Assembly: GCF_030124325.1 (NCBI RefSeq)
Contig: NZ_JASKLR010000004.1
Span: forward strand, 273,483-337,482
Source: Sinorhizobium sp. 8-89
GTDB taxonomy: Bacteria; Pseudomonadota; Alphaproteobacteria; Rhizobiales; Rhizobiaceae
Reading direction: 5' to 3'
Length of the DNA stretch: 64,000 nucleotides
Below the pieces are notes generated by a model. That model was not told the DNA's origin. It worked only from the letters and a program-made list of their open reading frames with translations, and made no database searches. This document shows, in pieces, positions 16,783-24,773 of this stretch; position 1 is the stretch's first letter, and every line of letters begins with the position of its first letter. A program made the translations under genes and the position numbers.

Positions 16783-17015
16783 CTATGGTCGCCGCGGGCA
16801 GACACGACACGTCCGGAGAACCTCCTCGTGACGCCGGGCTTCATCGGCGGTGCCGTACGCGGCCTTCTGGCGCTCGACGAGCTCCGCTTGCAACTCGGAA
16901 AGCCGGTCCTCGGGCTCCGGCGACCCGGGCGTGGTGACGATAGCATTTCGAGCGAAGGACGAGAGGCGAGCGCACGACGAAATCGCTCGCCACTATTTGC
17001 GCATTGTCCCGTCAT
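16783..17015 (-). pseudogene. possible frameshifted small gene of unknown function
   Basis: Two frames together look like one protein. An ATG at 17015, next to AGGAG, opens MTGQCANSGERFRRAL. A second frame, open from 16992 to the TAG at 16783, encodes a charged, helix-prone stretch (EDRLSELQAELVERQKAA, then ADEARRHEEVLRTC). This second frame has no in-frame ATG, GTG or TTG after its upstream stop, while the first frame turns into Pro/Arg/Ser-rich sequence after about residue 25. A single-base shift near 16940-16950 would join them into a protein of roughly 75 residues ending CRVCPRRP. Otherwise the 295-base gap between the creatininase and CobW genes holds nothing I recognise. Confidence 0.25.
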
Positions 17016-17074
17016 CTCCTATATGAGGACGCGACATTGATGCCCGCGGCGCATCGCCAATCCTCGAGGCTCCC

Positions 17075-18169
17075 ATGACCGAAACATCCACGCAGAAGCC
17101 GATCCCCGTCACCGTGCTCACGGGCTATCTCGGCGCCGGCAAGACGACGCTCCTCAACCGCATTCTCAGCGAGAACCACGGTCGCAAATACGCGGTTATC
17201 GTCAACGAGTTCGGCGAAATCGGCATCGACAACGACCTGATCGTCGAGTCGGACGAGGAAATCTACGAGATGAACAACGGCTGCGTCTGCTGCACGGTCC
17301 GCGGCGACCTGATCCGTGTCGTCGAGGGGCTGATGCGCCGTCCGGGCCGCTTCGATGCGATCATCGTCGAGACCACCGGCCTTGCCGATCCTGTACCGGT
17401 CGCGCAGACCTTCTTCATGGATGACGACGTGCGCGCCAAGACCGAACTCGACGCGGTCGTCGCACTGGTCGATGCCAAGCACCTGCCGCTGCGTCTCAAG
17501 GACAGCCGCGAGGCCGAGGACCAGATCGCCTTCGCCGATGTCGTTCTCTTGAACAAGACCGATCTGGTGACACCGGAAGAGCTGGAGCGGATCGAGGCGA
17601 CGGTTCGCGTCATCAATCCGTCCGCTCGCATATATCGCACGCAGCGCTCCGAGATCGACCTGACGAAGGTGCTCGACCAGGGTGCATTCAATCTCGAAAA
17701 GGCGCTCGAAAACGATCCGCATTTCCTCGATCAGGATGAGCATGACGATCACGTCTGCGGCCCCGATTGCAATCACGACCACCACCATCATGATCATGAT
17801 CACCACGATCACGATCATCATGACCATCACCATCATCACCACGATCATGGCCCCTCGCCGATCCACGACGTGACGGTGCAGTCGATCTCGCTGCGCGGCG
17901 GCGAAATGAACCCCGACCGCTTCTTTCCGTGGATTCAGAAGATCACTCAGACAGACGGTCCGAATATCTTGCGGCTAAAGGGCATCATCGCTTTTGCCGG
18001 CGATGCCGAACGCTATGTGGTCCAGGGCGTGCACATGATCATCGAGGGCGACCACCAGCGTGCCTGGAAGGACGGCGAAAAGCGCGAGAGCCGGCTCGTC
18101 TTCATCGGCCGCGATCTCGACCGCGAGAAGCTCGAGCGCACCTTCAAGGCCTGCGAGGTCCAGGCATGA
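17075..18169 (+). CDS. CobW/COG0523 GTPase metallochaperone with His/Asp-rich loop
   Basis: A cytosolic G3E GTPase of 364 residues, predicted to insert or traffic a transition metal (zinc is the best-studied case; cobalt in CobW). The P-loop is GYLGAGKTT (17-25), the metal-binding CxCC is NNGCVCC (C70, C72, C73), and ETTGLADP and LLNKTDL are the switch and base-specificity motifs. Residues about 222-260 form a loop made almost only of His and Asp (the DNA is a run of CAT/CAC/GAT codons, 17740-17855), after a CGPDC pair that could also bind metal. The C-terminal CobW domain starts near 265. The WD40 gene follows after 31 bases, so the pair is likely an operon. No clear Zur box was found by eye. 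Confidence 0.93.
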   Translation: MTETSTQKPIPVTVLTGYLGAGKTTLLNRILSENHGRKYAVIVNEFGEIGIDNDLIVESDEEIYEMNNGCVCCTVRGDLIRVVEGLMRRPGRFDAIIVETTGLADPVPVAQTFFMDDDVRAKTELDAVVALVDAKHLPLRLKDSREAEDQIAFADVVLLNKTDLVTPEELERIEATVRVINPSARIYRTQRSEIDLTKVLDQGAFNLEKALENDPHFLDQDEHDDHVCGPDCNHDHHHHDHDHHDHDHHDHHHHHHDHGPSPIHDVTVQSISLRGGEMNPDRFFPWIQKITQTDGPNILRLKGIIAFAGDAERYVVQGVHMIIEGDHQRAWKDGEKRESRLVFIGRDLDREKLERTFKACEVQA

Positions 18170-18200
18170 GCCCGAATAAACAAGAGAGCCTGACCAACTG

Positions 18201-19190
18201 ATGCCGACAGTCGCTCCGCTCGATCTCGAAGGCCACGTCGTCGGCGTGGTCTTCCTCAAGGACACACCCTTCTTCGCCGAAGCCTCCGGCACCATCCATC
18301 GCCTCGACCATGGTCACAGGACCATTGAAGCCCATGACGGCCTGCTCTCGCTCGACCGTGACGAAGCGAACGACAGCCTTCTGACCGGCGGCGAGGACGG
18401 CAAGGTCATGCGCATCTTCGCCGACGGCACGACAAGCCTCGTTGCCGAAGCGCCACGCAAATGGATATCGCAGGTCGCGGCCGGGCCCCAGGGCGCCGTC
18501 GCCTACGCCTATGGCAAGACGACGCATGTTCGCCTGGCCGACGGCACGACAAAGGATTTTCCCGAGGAGCGCACGGTCGAGGGCATTGCCTTTGCACCGA
18601 AAGGCCTGCGCATCGCCGTCGCCCGCTACAACGGTGTGTCCATGCATTGGGTGGCGATCGCCGGCCAGCCGGCCGATCTCGAATGGAAGGGCGCCCATAC
18701 CGGCGTCACATTCTCTCCCGATGGCCGTTTCGTCGTCACGACCATGCAGGAAAATGCGTTGCACGGCTGGAAGCTCGACGCCAAGGCGGGGGCCGAAGCG
18801 CGCCACATGCGCATGACCGGCTATCCGGCCAAGGTGAAGTCGCTGTCCTGGTCCGCCAAGGGCAAGTGGCTTGCCTCTTCCGGCGCGCCAGCCGCGATCG
18901 TCTGGCCGTTCCAGGGCAAGGACGGACCGATGGGCAAGGCGCCGCTCGAACTCGGCACCCGCGCCAACATCATGGTGACGGCGGTCAGCTGCCATCCGGC
19001 CGAGGACGTCGTCGCCATCGGCTACGAGGACGGCATGATCCTCGCTGCCCGCTTCGCCGACAGCAAGGAAGTGCTGCTACGCCGACCCGGCAAAGGTGCA
19101 ATCACCGCCATGGCGTGGAGCAAGAACGGCCGCCAGCTCGCCTTCGGTTCGGCGGTCGGAGACTGCGGCGTCGTGGACCTTGCCGGGTAG
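18201..19190 (+). CDS. WD40 repeat protein paired with CobW
   Basis: A 329-residue protein, probably a single beta-propeller. Repeats of about 40 residues end in short strands such as LLTGGEDGKVMRIFADG, GVTFSPDGRFVVTTMQE, WSAKGKWLASSGAPAAIVW and WSKNGRQLAFGSAVGDCGVVDL, giving about six to seven blades. There is no signal peptide or membrane segment, so it is cytosolic and likely a scaffold. It follows the CobW-type GTPase by 31 bases in the same direction; an adjacent WD40 gene is, as I recall, common in Rhizobiales and suggests that it acts with the metallochaperone. Its direct partner is unknown. Confidence 0.85.
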   Translation: MPTVAPLDLEGHVVGVVFLKDTPFFAEASGTIHRLDHGHRTIEAHDGLLSLDRDEANDSLLTGGEDGKVMRIFADGTTSLVAEAPRKWISQVAAGPQGAVAYAYGKTTHVRLADGTTKDFPEERTVEGIAFAPKGLRIAVARYNGVSMHWVAIAGQPADLEWKGAHTGVTFSPDGRFVVTTMQENALHGWKLDAKAGAEARHMRMTGYPAKVKSLSWSAKGKWLASSGAPAAIVWPFQGKDGPMGKAPLELGTRANIMVTAVSCHPAEDVVAIGYEDGMILAARFADSKEVLLRRPGKGAITAMAWSKNGRQLAFGSAVGDCGVVDLAG

Positions 19191-19215
19191 CCTGTTTCGC
19201 AGTGCAGGCTGAAAG

Positions 19216-19342
19216 CCCCTCAACCTAGCCCCCTCCCCGCAAGCGGGGCGAGGGGACGCCGCCCACCTTGACCAGCGAAGATCGCACCACGAGTCCCTTC
19301 TCCCCGCGGGCGGGGAGAAGGTGCCGGCAGGCGGATGAGGGG
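19216..19342. repeat. GC-rich REP-like palindromic repeat, copy 1
   Basis: Contains CCCTCCCCGC-AAGC-GGGGCGAGGGG and CCCTTCTCCCCGC-GGGC-GGGGAGAAGG hairpins, ending GGCGGATGAGGGG. The same units occur at 26462, 38307 and 44184. It lies between convergent genes, where it could end transcription from both sides. Confidence 0.75.
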
Positions 19343-19368
19343 CCGAGTCCACCTCAATTCGCCAAAAC

Positions 19369-19815
19369 TCACCACTCGAGTTCCAGATGCGGCCGCCCGT
19401 TCGAGGTCTTTTCGACCGTCCGCCCGTTTTCGTCTATCGTCGCCGTCACCCTCTGGCGGAAAGCCGAGAAGCTTTCGAACGTGACGACGTCGACCGGCTC
19501 ATCGAACTTGAACGTCAGGCGATAGCGCCCCGGCTCAGCACTTATCGCCTGAACCGAGAGGATTTCCGCTTCGAAGGCCTGGCCGAGATAATGGCCCTTC
19601 ACCCGCGACCCCAGCATCCACGGATTGAACGGCGGGCGGTTGCCGGCAGCGGCGTGAAGTGTATTCCAGTCGCGATAGCCGTATTGGGCGGCGACGAGTT
19701 CGAGCGATCTGGAGTGGCTGATCGCCTCGCCCTCGGACGCGAGCCGGGACCGCAGGCGCCTTGCCTGGTCCTTTAGCGCATCGATTGCTGGAAACGTCGG
19801 TTTTCCATGCGTCAT
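19369..19815 (-). CDS. glyoxalase-superfamily-related protein (Glyoxalase_8-type N-terminal domain)
   Basis: A 148-residue cytosolic protein of unknown function. Residues about 8-55 ([20 protein letters not shown], then SHSRSLELVAAQYGYRDWNT) match the small helical domain found in proteins annotated as glyoxalase-related. The rest (about 60-148) is beta-rich, with GSRVKGHYLGQAFEAEILSV and a terminal HLELEW, and has none of the metal ligands expected of a glyoxalase. Start choice: the frame is open to 19920, but AGGAG lies 8 bases before ATG 19815 and the helical domain begins right after. It converges on the WD40 gene across a palindromic repeat. Confidence 0.6.
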   Translation of the reverse strand: MTHGKPTFPAIDALKDQARRLRSRLASEGEAISHSRSLELVAAQYGYRDWNTLHAAAGNRPPFNPWMLGSRVKGHYLGQAFEAEILSVQAISAEPGRYRLTFKFDEPVDVVTFESFSAFRQRVTATIDENGRTVEKTSNGRPHLELEW

Positions 19816-20081
19816 GACAGGGTCTCCTGTTGCGGCATGCATTTCGGGATGGGTGCCCGCATTGCCATCGGTTCGCATGCCGTTTCGGCGTGACCGTGTC
19901 GAAAAGAGGGACTTCACCAAAGCTTCAAGCTCGCGGACGGCTGGGGCCCTCGCCCGCCGCCTCCATAGGGGAAGGCGGAGAGGCTGTCAAACGGGTGTGC
20001 GTCAACGATGGCCACGATCTCACCGATGCTTGCGCGCACGTCAAAGCTGTGAGAGGACTTGCATCGCGGAGGGAGGACACC

Positions 20082-20717
20082 ATGAGTGAAGTCACAATTC
20101 TTGCATTCGCGCTCGTTGCATTTATCGGCATCGCGACACCCGGACCAACCGTGCTCCTCGCGCTCACCAACGGATCGCGCCATGGCGTGAGACGCGCGAC
20201 GGCGGGCATGATCGGCGCCGTCCTGTCGGATTTCGTGCTGATCGGCGCGGTGGCGCTCGGTCTCGGCGCGCTGCTGGCCGCGTCCGAATTCTGGTTCACG
20301 GTCGTCAAATGGCTCGGTGCCGCCTACCTCGCTTTCCTCGGCATCATGCTGCTGCGCTCCCACGGCACGCTGGAAATTGCTACCGACCGCGAGAGCCCAG
20401 GCGGCATCGCCACGACACGCACGATCTTCCTCAAGAGTTTCCTTGTCGCGGTCACCAACCCCAAGGGCTATCTGTTTTTCTCGGCCTTCCTGCCGCAGTT
20501 CATCGAGCCTGCCCTGCCGCAAGCGCCGCAATACGCCGTTCTCGCCGTCGTCTTCGCTTCGATCGATTTCGCGGTGATGTTCGGTTATGCGCTGATCGGC
20601 TCCCAAGCGGTTCGTTTCCTGAAACGCTCCGGCGCCATCTGGCTCGATCGTGTGTGCGGAGGCGCCCTCCTGGCGCTTGCGGGATCGCTGGCATTCTACC
20701 GACGCGCCGCGAGCTGA
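20082..20717 (+). CDS. LysE/RhtB family amino-acid exporter
   Basis: An inner-membrane exporter of 211 residues with about six transmembrane helices. The LysE/RhtB pattern starts at once (LAFALVAFIGIATPGPTVLLAL, with the ATPGP motif at about 18-22), followed by GSRHGVRRATAGMIGA, KWLGAAYLAFLGIMLLRS and FLVAVTNPKGYLFFSAFLPQF with the conserved NPK. Family members export Lys, Arg, Thr, homoserine lactones or other amino acids. Start ATG 20082 after GGAGGGAGGA, a strong site; the open frame upstream lacks coding character. The frameshifted VOC gene starts 23 bases after its stop on the same strand. Confidence 0.9.
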   Translation: MSEVTILAFALVAFIGIATPGPTVLLALTNGSRHGVRRATAGMIGAVLSDFVLIGAVALGLGALLAASEFWFTVVKWLGAAYLAFLGIMLLRSHGTLEIATDRESPGGIATTRTIFLKSFLVAVTNPKGYLFFSAFLPQFIEPALPQAPQYAVLAVVFASIDFAVMFGYALIGSQAVRFLKRSGAIWLDRVCGGALLALAGSLAFYRRAAS

Positions 20718-20740
20718 TCCGCGGCAACGAGGGACGACAC

Positions 20741-21150
20741 ATGATCGGATACACGATGGTCGGAACAAGGGATCTTAAGCGGGCCGAGCGATTTTACGAC
20801 CCGTTGATGGCCCTGATCGGTCAGGAGCGCTGCTATTGCGACGAACAGGTTGCTTCCTGGGGGCGGAGGGATGACGACAGGCTCCGCGCTTCTTCACGGG
20901 TTACCCTTTCGACGGCAACGGCGCCTCGGTCGGAAACGGAATAATGACGGCCTTTCTCGTCGAAAGCGCAGACGTGATCGACCGGATGTTCGAGATCGCC
21001 ATCGAGCACGGTGGCCGGGAGGAGGGAAAACCCGGTTTTCGCCCGCAATATGGCGATGGTTTTTACGCAGCCTACGTCCGTGATCCGGACGACAACAAGG
21101 TTGCTTTCGTCTGCTACGATGCCAGGAAACCATCTGCGTCAGAGACGTGA
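20741..21150 (+). pseudogene. VOC/glyoxalase-like gene broken by a frameshift
   Basis: The first frame from ATG 20741 (after GAGGGACG) encodes MIGYTMVGTRDLKRAERFYD, the typical start of a small VOC dioxygenase-fold protein. It then becomes nonsense from about residue 46 and stops at 20944. From about 20878, the frame shifted by one base reads APRFFTGYPFDGNGASVGNG, then MTAFLVESADVIDRMFE and AAYVRDPDDNKVAFVCYD, the normal second half of such proteins, to the stop at 21150. One missing base (or two added) near 20875-20889 explains both. It is either a decayed gene or a sequencing error. The intact product would be about 135 residues. Confidence 0.85.
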
Positions 21151-21188
21151 AACCACGGCCGCCGGAAGCAGCGCCCCCTCAAAACATT

Positions 21189-21225
21189 ACAGCGCCCCCG
21201 CGCCATTCCGGCGCAGGAGCGCTGT
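21189..21225. terminator. hairpin between convergent VOC and GNAT genes
   Basis: ACAGCGC (21189-21195) pairs with GCGCTGT (21219-21225), with an inner GCGCC/GGCGC stem. It has no T tract on either side. Its position between convergent genes suggests a bidirectional terminator; it also resembles half of the RIME element. Confidence 0.4.
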
Positions 21226-21261
21226 GCATTATCCGCCTCCGCAGGGTTGGAGGCGGCGAAG

Positions 21262-21852
21262 TCAGGCGGCGCGCTTGAGCGGCGGCAGGGCGAGCTTGCG
21301 GCCGCTCGCCACCAGGATTCCGGCAGCGCCATCGAGCCAACCGTCCTTGAGCTCGAGCGCCAGGAAACGGTTGCGCTCGAACGGTCCCGGCATCACGAGA
21401 TGCTGCGCCCGCTCGGCGAAGAAGCCGAACCGTTCGTAATAGGCCGCATCGCCGACGAGCAGGATCGCCCCGTGGCCGCGGTTCTTGGCCTCCTGGATCG
21501 CCGCGCGCATCAGCATGCCGCCGATGCCCCGGCCCTCATGTGCCGGATCGACGGCAAGCGGGCCGAGAAGAAGCGCCGGCACGCCATGGCCTTCCCGGTC
21601 GACGCCCGCCTCTACATTCCAGAGGCGCACCGTGCCGATCACGTGGCCGTCCTCGGCGCGCGCGACAAGGGCAAGCCTCTCGGCCGGTATGCGGCCGCGC
21701 CGCAGCTTTTCCGAAGACTTCCGGCGACGATCCGGCCCCATGGCGCGGTCGAGCAGGCTTTCGCGCGCAACGACGTCGCCCGGGTTTTCGGAGTCGATCA
21801 CAAAGGTGGACGGCGCGAAGAACGCGCGCATGGCATCAACAACAGCGGCCAT
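21262..21852 (-). CDS. GNAT family N-acetyltransferase (YhbS-like)
   Basis: A cytosolic acetyltransferase-like protein of 196 residues. The acetyl-CoA site is visible as LAVDPAHEGRGIGGMLMRAA (the V-x-P-x-xxxxGRGxG pattern, about 101-120), preceded by the strand GTVRLWNVEAG and followed by ILLVGDAAYYERFGF, the YhbS-type motif. The protein substrate or small-molecule acceptor is unknown. Start ATG 21852 follows GGGAGG by 5 bases. It is 89 bases downstream of the decarboxylase gene's upstream neighbour region in the opposite sense of the VOC remnant. It lies after odc2 on the same strand (which ends at 21942), with a terminator-like hairpin between them. Confidence 0.88.
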   Translation of the reverse strand: MAAVVDAMRAFFAPSTFVIDSENPGDVVARESLLDRAMGPDRRRKSSEKLRRGRIPAERLALVARAEDGHVIGTVRLWNVEAGVDREGHGVPALLLGPLAVDPAHEGRGIGGMLMRAAIQEAKNRGHGAILLVGDAAYYERFGFFAERAQHLVMPGPFERNRFLALELKDGWLDGAAGILVASGRKLALPPLKRAA

Positions 21853-21904
21853 CGGGGCCTCCCGTCATCAAAACCGCTTCAGGCGGATCGGATAAGAATT
21901 GTGA

Positions 21905-21933
21905 AATTGCCGCTCCCGCTTCGTGGCGGGAGC
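21905..21933 (-). terminator. probable terminator of the decarboxylase gene
   Basis: GCTCCCGC (21912-21919) and GCGGGAGC (21926-21933) form an 8-bp stem with a 6-nt loop. On the minus strand GGCAATTTCAC follows, a weak T tract. It lies just past the odc2 stop. Confidence 0.5.
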
Positions 21934-21941
21934 AGGCAGGA

Positions 21942-23075
21942 TCAGATCACATAGGCCTTCAGCGGCTCGAAGCCGTTAAAGGCGACGGCCGAGTAGGTCG
22001 TCGTGTAGGCGCCCGTGCCTTCGATCAGAACCTCGTCGCCGATCGTCAGCGAGATCGGCAGCGGATACATGTTCTTCTCATAGAGCACGTCGGCGGAGTC
22101 GCAGGTCGGGCCGGCGAGCACGCAGGGCTCCATCGCGTCGGCGTCGCGTGCCGTGCGGATCGGATAGCGGATCGCCTCGTCCATCGTCTCGGCGAGACCG
22201 CCGAACTTGCCGATGTCGAGAAAGACCCAGCGGTGGTTGTCGTTGTCCGACTTCTTCGAAACAAGCACGACTTCCGCCTTGATCACACCCGCATTGCCGA
22301 CCATGCCGCGGCCCGGCTCGATGATCGTCTCCGGGAGCTTATTGCCAAAGTGCTTCTTCAGCGCACCGAAGATCGCCTGGCCATAGGCTTCGGCCGACGG
22401 CACGTCCTTGAGGTACTTCGTCGGGAAACCGCCGCCCATGTTGACCATCTTGAGCTCGATGCCCTGCTTGGCGAGTTGCACGAACACGCGCTTGGCGTCG
22501 GCAAGCGCCGAATCCCAGGCGTCGAGCTTCGTCATCTGCGAGCCGACGTGGAACGACACGCCGTAGGAGACGAGGCCGAGCTGATGGGCGTAGACGAGCA
22601 CGTCGACGGCCATCTGCGGCACGCAGCCGAACTTGCGCGACAGCGGCCATTCCGCACCTTCGCCGTCAGTCAGCACGCGGCAGAAGACGCGGGCGCCGGG
22701 AGCGGCACGTGCGACCTTCTCGACTTCCTCATGGCTGTCGACTGCGAAAAGGGACACGCCCAGCGCATAAGCGCGGGCAATATCGCGCTCCTTCTTGATG
22801 GTGTTGCCATAAGAAATGCGTTGAGCGGTCGCACCGGCGTCGAGCGCCATTTCGATTTCGGCGACGGACGCGCAATCGAAGTTGGAGCCGAGCCCGGCGA
22901 GAAGGCGCAGGATTTCCGGCGCCGGGTTGGCCTTGACGGCATAATAGATCGAGCTGTCGGGCAGCGCGTGGCGGAAGGCCTTGAAATTGTCGCGCACGAC
23001 GTCGAGATCGACGACAAGGCACGGGCCTTCCGGTCGTCGGGTGTTCAGGAAGTCGATGATGCGTGCGGTGGTCAT
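21942..23075 (-). CDS. odc2: PLP-dependent ornithine/lysine decarboxylase (group IV)
   Basis: A cytosolic decarboxylase making putrescine from ornithine and/or cadaverine from lysine. At 377 residues it is the short eukaryotic-like (alanine-racemase-fold) type. The PLP Lys is in YYAVKANP (K48). HVGSQ, MGGGFPTKY and EPGRGMVGNAG contact PLP phosphate and substrate, and GPTCDSADVL contains the active-site Cys and Asp from the second subunit. Start choice: ATG 23075 lies about 8 bases after AGGGGA; ATG 23081 is too close. The open frame upstream to 23432 is leader. Sinorhizobium has such an enzyme, described as lysine/ornithine decarboxylase Odc2. It is preceded by a long structured leader (see 23082-23450). 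Confidence 0.92.
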   Translation of the reverse strand: MTTARIIDFLNTRRPEGPCLVVDLDVVRDNFKAFRHALPDSSIYYAVKANPAPEILRLLAGLGSNFDCASVAEIEMALDAGATAQRISYGNTIKKERDIARAYALGVSLFAVDSHEEVEKVARAAPGARVFCRVLTDGEGAEWPLSRKFGCVPQMAVDVLVYAHQLGLVSYGVSFHVGSQMTKLDAWDSALADAKRVFVQLAKQGIELKMVNMGGGFPTKYLKDVPSAEAYGQAIFGALKKHFGNKLPETIIEPGRGMVGNAGVIKAEVVLVSKKSDNDNHRWVFLDIGKFGGLAETMDEAIRYPIRTARDADAMEPCVLAGPTCDSADVLYEKNMYPLPISLTIGDEVLIEGTGAYTTTYSAVAFNGFEPLKAYVI

Positions 23076-23081
23076 AGCCAT

Positions 23082-23450
23082 ATTCCCCTGATCCATTAGA
23101 CTCCACAACTGTGGAGGACAAAGGGCATACGCGCGCTTGCACTGGTACCAGCCGGTGGAGACCCCGGAACCATGCATGCGCTCGATGCGCGAAACGGTGA
23201 ATCGAAGCCCGCAAAGGCTAGGATTCGGCTTTGTCTGCCATGGATTGGAGGGAATATCCCAACCGCACTTCCGGCAATGAAGGTGTGCCTCTTCAGTAAC
23301 CCCGGCTGTTGGAAAGCCGGCAGACACCAGAAAGGCCCGCACCGTCGTTGCTTCAAGATGTCCTCGCATTTCCCGGTTGGCCGGAATAGCGACTGGAGGG
23401 GTTAGTTCCAGGTACCTTACCGATAACCTCACCTAATCGAGGGTCGGCGG
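23082..23450 (-). ncRNA. putative speF-type leader RNA of the ornithine decarboxylase gene
   Basis: About 370 bases of minus-strand leader precede the decarboxylase without a recognisable gene. An Rfam family (speF leader) is known upstream of ornithine decarboxylase genes in alphaproteobacteria, and this is the expected position. Visible hairpins on the minus strand: CCGGCT-TTCCAAC-AGCCGG near 23300-23320, and CTCCACA-GT-TGTGGAG at 23101-23116, which ends only 10 bases before the ribosome binding site and could gate translation. The full secondary structure was not computed, so this call rests on position plus hairpins. Confidence 0.5.
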
Positions 23451-23567
23451 ACACCCACAGGCACGTGCGACTTTGGGCAAGGGCGTAGGTAAGAAAAAAC
23501 CTTGTCGTAATCAAGAGTTTTTTGCGTTCCGCAGTTGAATTTTTTCCGAACCCGGCGACACTGTCGG

Positions 23568-23586
23568 TGTTCACATTCACTGAACA
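23568..23586. promoter_or_regulatory. LysR-type box upstream of the LysR gene
   Basis: TGTTCA-N7-TGAACA (23568-23586) is a perfect dyad matching the T-N11-A LysR pattern. It lies 190 bases before the LysR start and between that gene and the divergent decarboxylase leader, so it may serve autoregulation or control of odc2. The rest of the gap (23587-23776) shows nothing clear. Confidence 0.4.
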
Positions 23587-23776
23587 ATCGAACCTGCCGG
23601 ACCGCCCGCGCTAAGCTTTTGGAATCAAGAGAACTTCCTCGGATATGCGAAGCAAGGGCGCTGACACAACCGGCGCGAGGTCGAGCACAGGCGGCGCGGC
23701 GACACGCATGTCCTCCGGGAAGCAAGAGATTGCGGGCGAATCAACCCTGCGAATATGAGACGAAAGAAAGTCAGCC

Positions 23777-24667
23777 ATGGACACCTTGACCCGAATCCGT
23801 GCCTTCATTGACGTCGTGGACGCGGAAGGCTTTTCCGCAGCCGCCCGGCGCGTCGGGAAATCCAAGGCGCTTCTGTCGAAATATGTGCGTGAACTGGAAG
23901 ACGAGCTCGGCGCCCTCTTGCTGAACCGCACAACTCGGCAATTCTCGCTGACCGAGGCCGGCCACACCTATTACCGAACGGCCTCCGAGATCCTGAAGGA
24001 AATCGACAACCTCGCCGATCTCGTGCGCGCCAACAATTCCGATCTGCGCGGTCGGCTGCGGATCACCGTGCCGCGGACATTCGTGGATGCGGAAATCGGC
24101 CAGTCGCTGATCGACTTCGGCAAACAGCATCCTGAATTGTCGCTCGAAATCGTATCGGACGATCGCTTCATCGACCTCGTGGAAGAAGGCTTCGATGTGG
24201 CGGTCCGCATTACCCGACTTGAGGATTCGACACTGATCGCCCGCAAACTCGACGACTTCCAGGTGCTGCTCTGCGCCTCGCCGGACTTCGTGGCGAAGGT
24301 CGGCCCACTCAAACATCCGAGCGAACTCTCGAAGATCCCGTGCATTCTCGATACCAACGGCCGGTCCTATTCGAACTGGCGCTTCGTCGAGCCGGACGGT
24401 TCGACCTTCACCGTCCCGGTGAACGGACCGATCGAAGTCAACAGCCCGCTTGCCTCCGCGCGCGCCGCCGTCACCGGCATCGGAATTGCGCCCATTCCGG
24501 ATTTCATCGCCCGGCCGAAGATCCTCTCCGGTGAGCTGGTGACGTTGTTCGATGACTTCCTGCCGAAGGACCGCGGCATCTATGCGATCTATCCGCATCG
24601 CCGCTACCTACCGGCCAAGGTGCGCACCTTCGTCGATTTCCTCCACGGCTGGTTCCGCTCGCGATGA
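23777..24667 (+). CDS. LysR-family transcriptional regulator
   Basis: A 296-residue regulator with the N-terminal HTH TRIRAFIDVVDAEGFSAAAR and VGKSKALLSKYVRELEDELG, RTTRQFSLTEAG at the wing, then a substrate-binding domain with LEIVSDDRFIDLVEEGFDVA and RAAVTGIGIAPIPDF. This is the subgroup that often controls quinone or aldehyde-detoxifying enzymes. The ATG at 23777 is the only sensible start. It is divergent from odc2 with about 700 bases between, so regulation of the decarboxylase is possible but not shown. It is followed by the DUF1007 gene after 106 bases on the same strand. Confidence 0.9.
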   Translation: MDTLTRIRAFIDVVDAEGFSAAARRVGKSKALLSKYVRELEDELGALLLNRTTRQFSLTEAGHTYYRTASEILKEIDNLADLVRANNSDLRGRLRITVPRTFVDAEIGQSLIDFGKQHPELSLEIVSDDRFIDLVEEGFDVAVRITRLEDSTLIARKLDDFQVLLCASPDFVAKVGPLKHPSELSKIPCILDTNGRSYSNWRFVEPDGSTFTVPVNGPIEVNSPLASARAAVTGIGIAPIPDFIARPKILSGELVTLFDDFLPKDRGIYAIYPHRRYLPAKVRTFVDFLHGWFRSR

Positions 24668-24773
24668 CCATACCGGGCTAAGGCGCTGCATCGCCAAGTC
24701 CCAATTCCGTCCCATTTGCAGTACATTCGGAAGACGATTCGTCCGGCTCGGACCAAGAAGGATTTCCACTCCC

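Noticed and set aside
16828-17040. 71-codon plus-strand frame before the CobW gene
   Set aside because: No ribosome site and antisense to the more protein-like frame at 16783-16992.
17740-17855. CAT/GAT tandem repeats resembling a short repeat array
   Set aside because: They encode the His/Asp loop of the CobW protein in frame; not a CRISPR array.
23076-23432. N-terminal extension of the ornithine decarboxylase frame
   Set aside because: The extension shows no similarity to the family and a ribosome site lies directly before ATG 23075/23081; treated as RNA leader.
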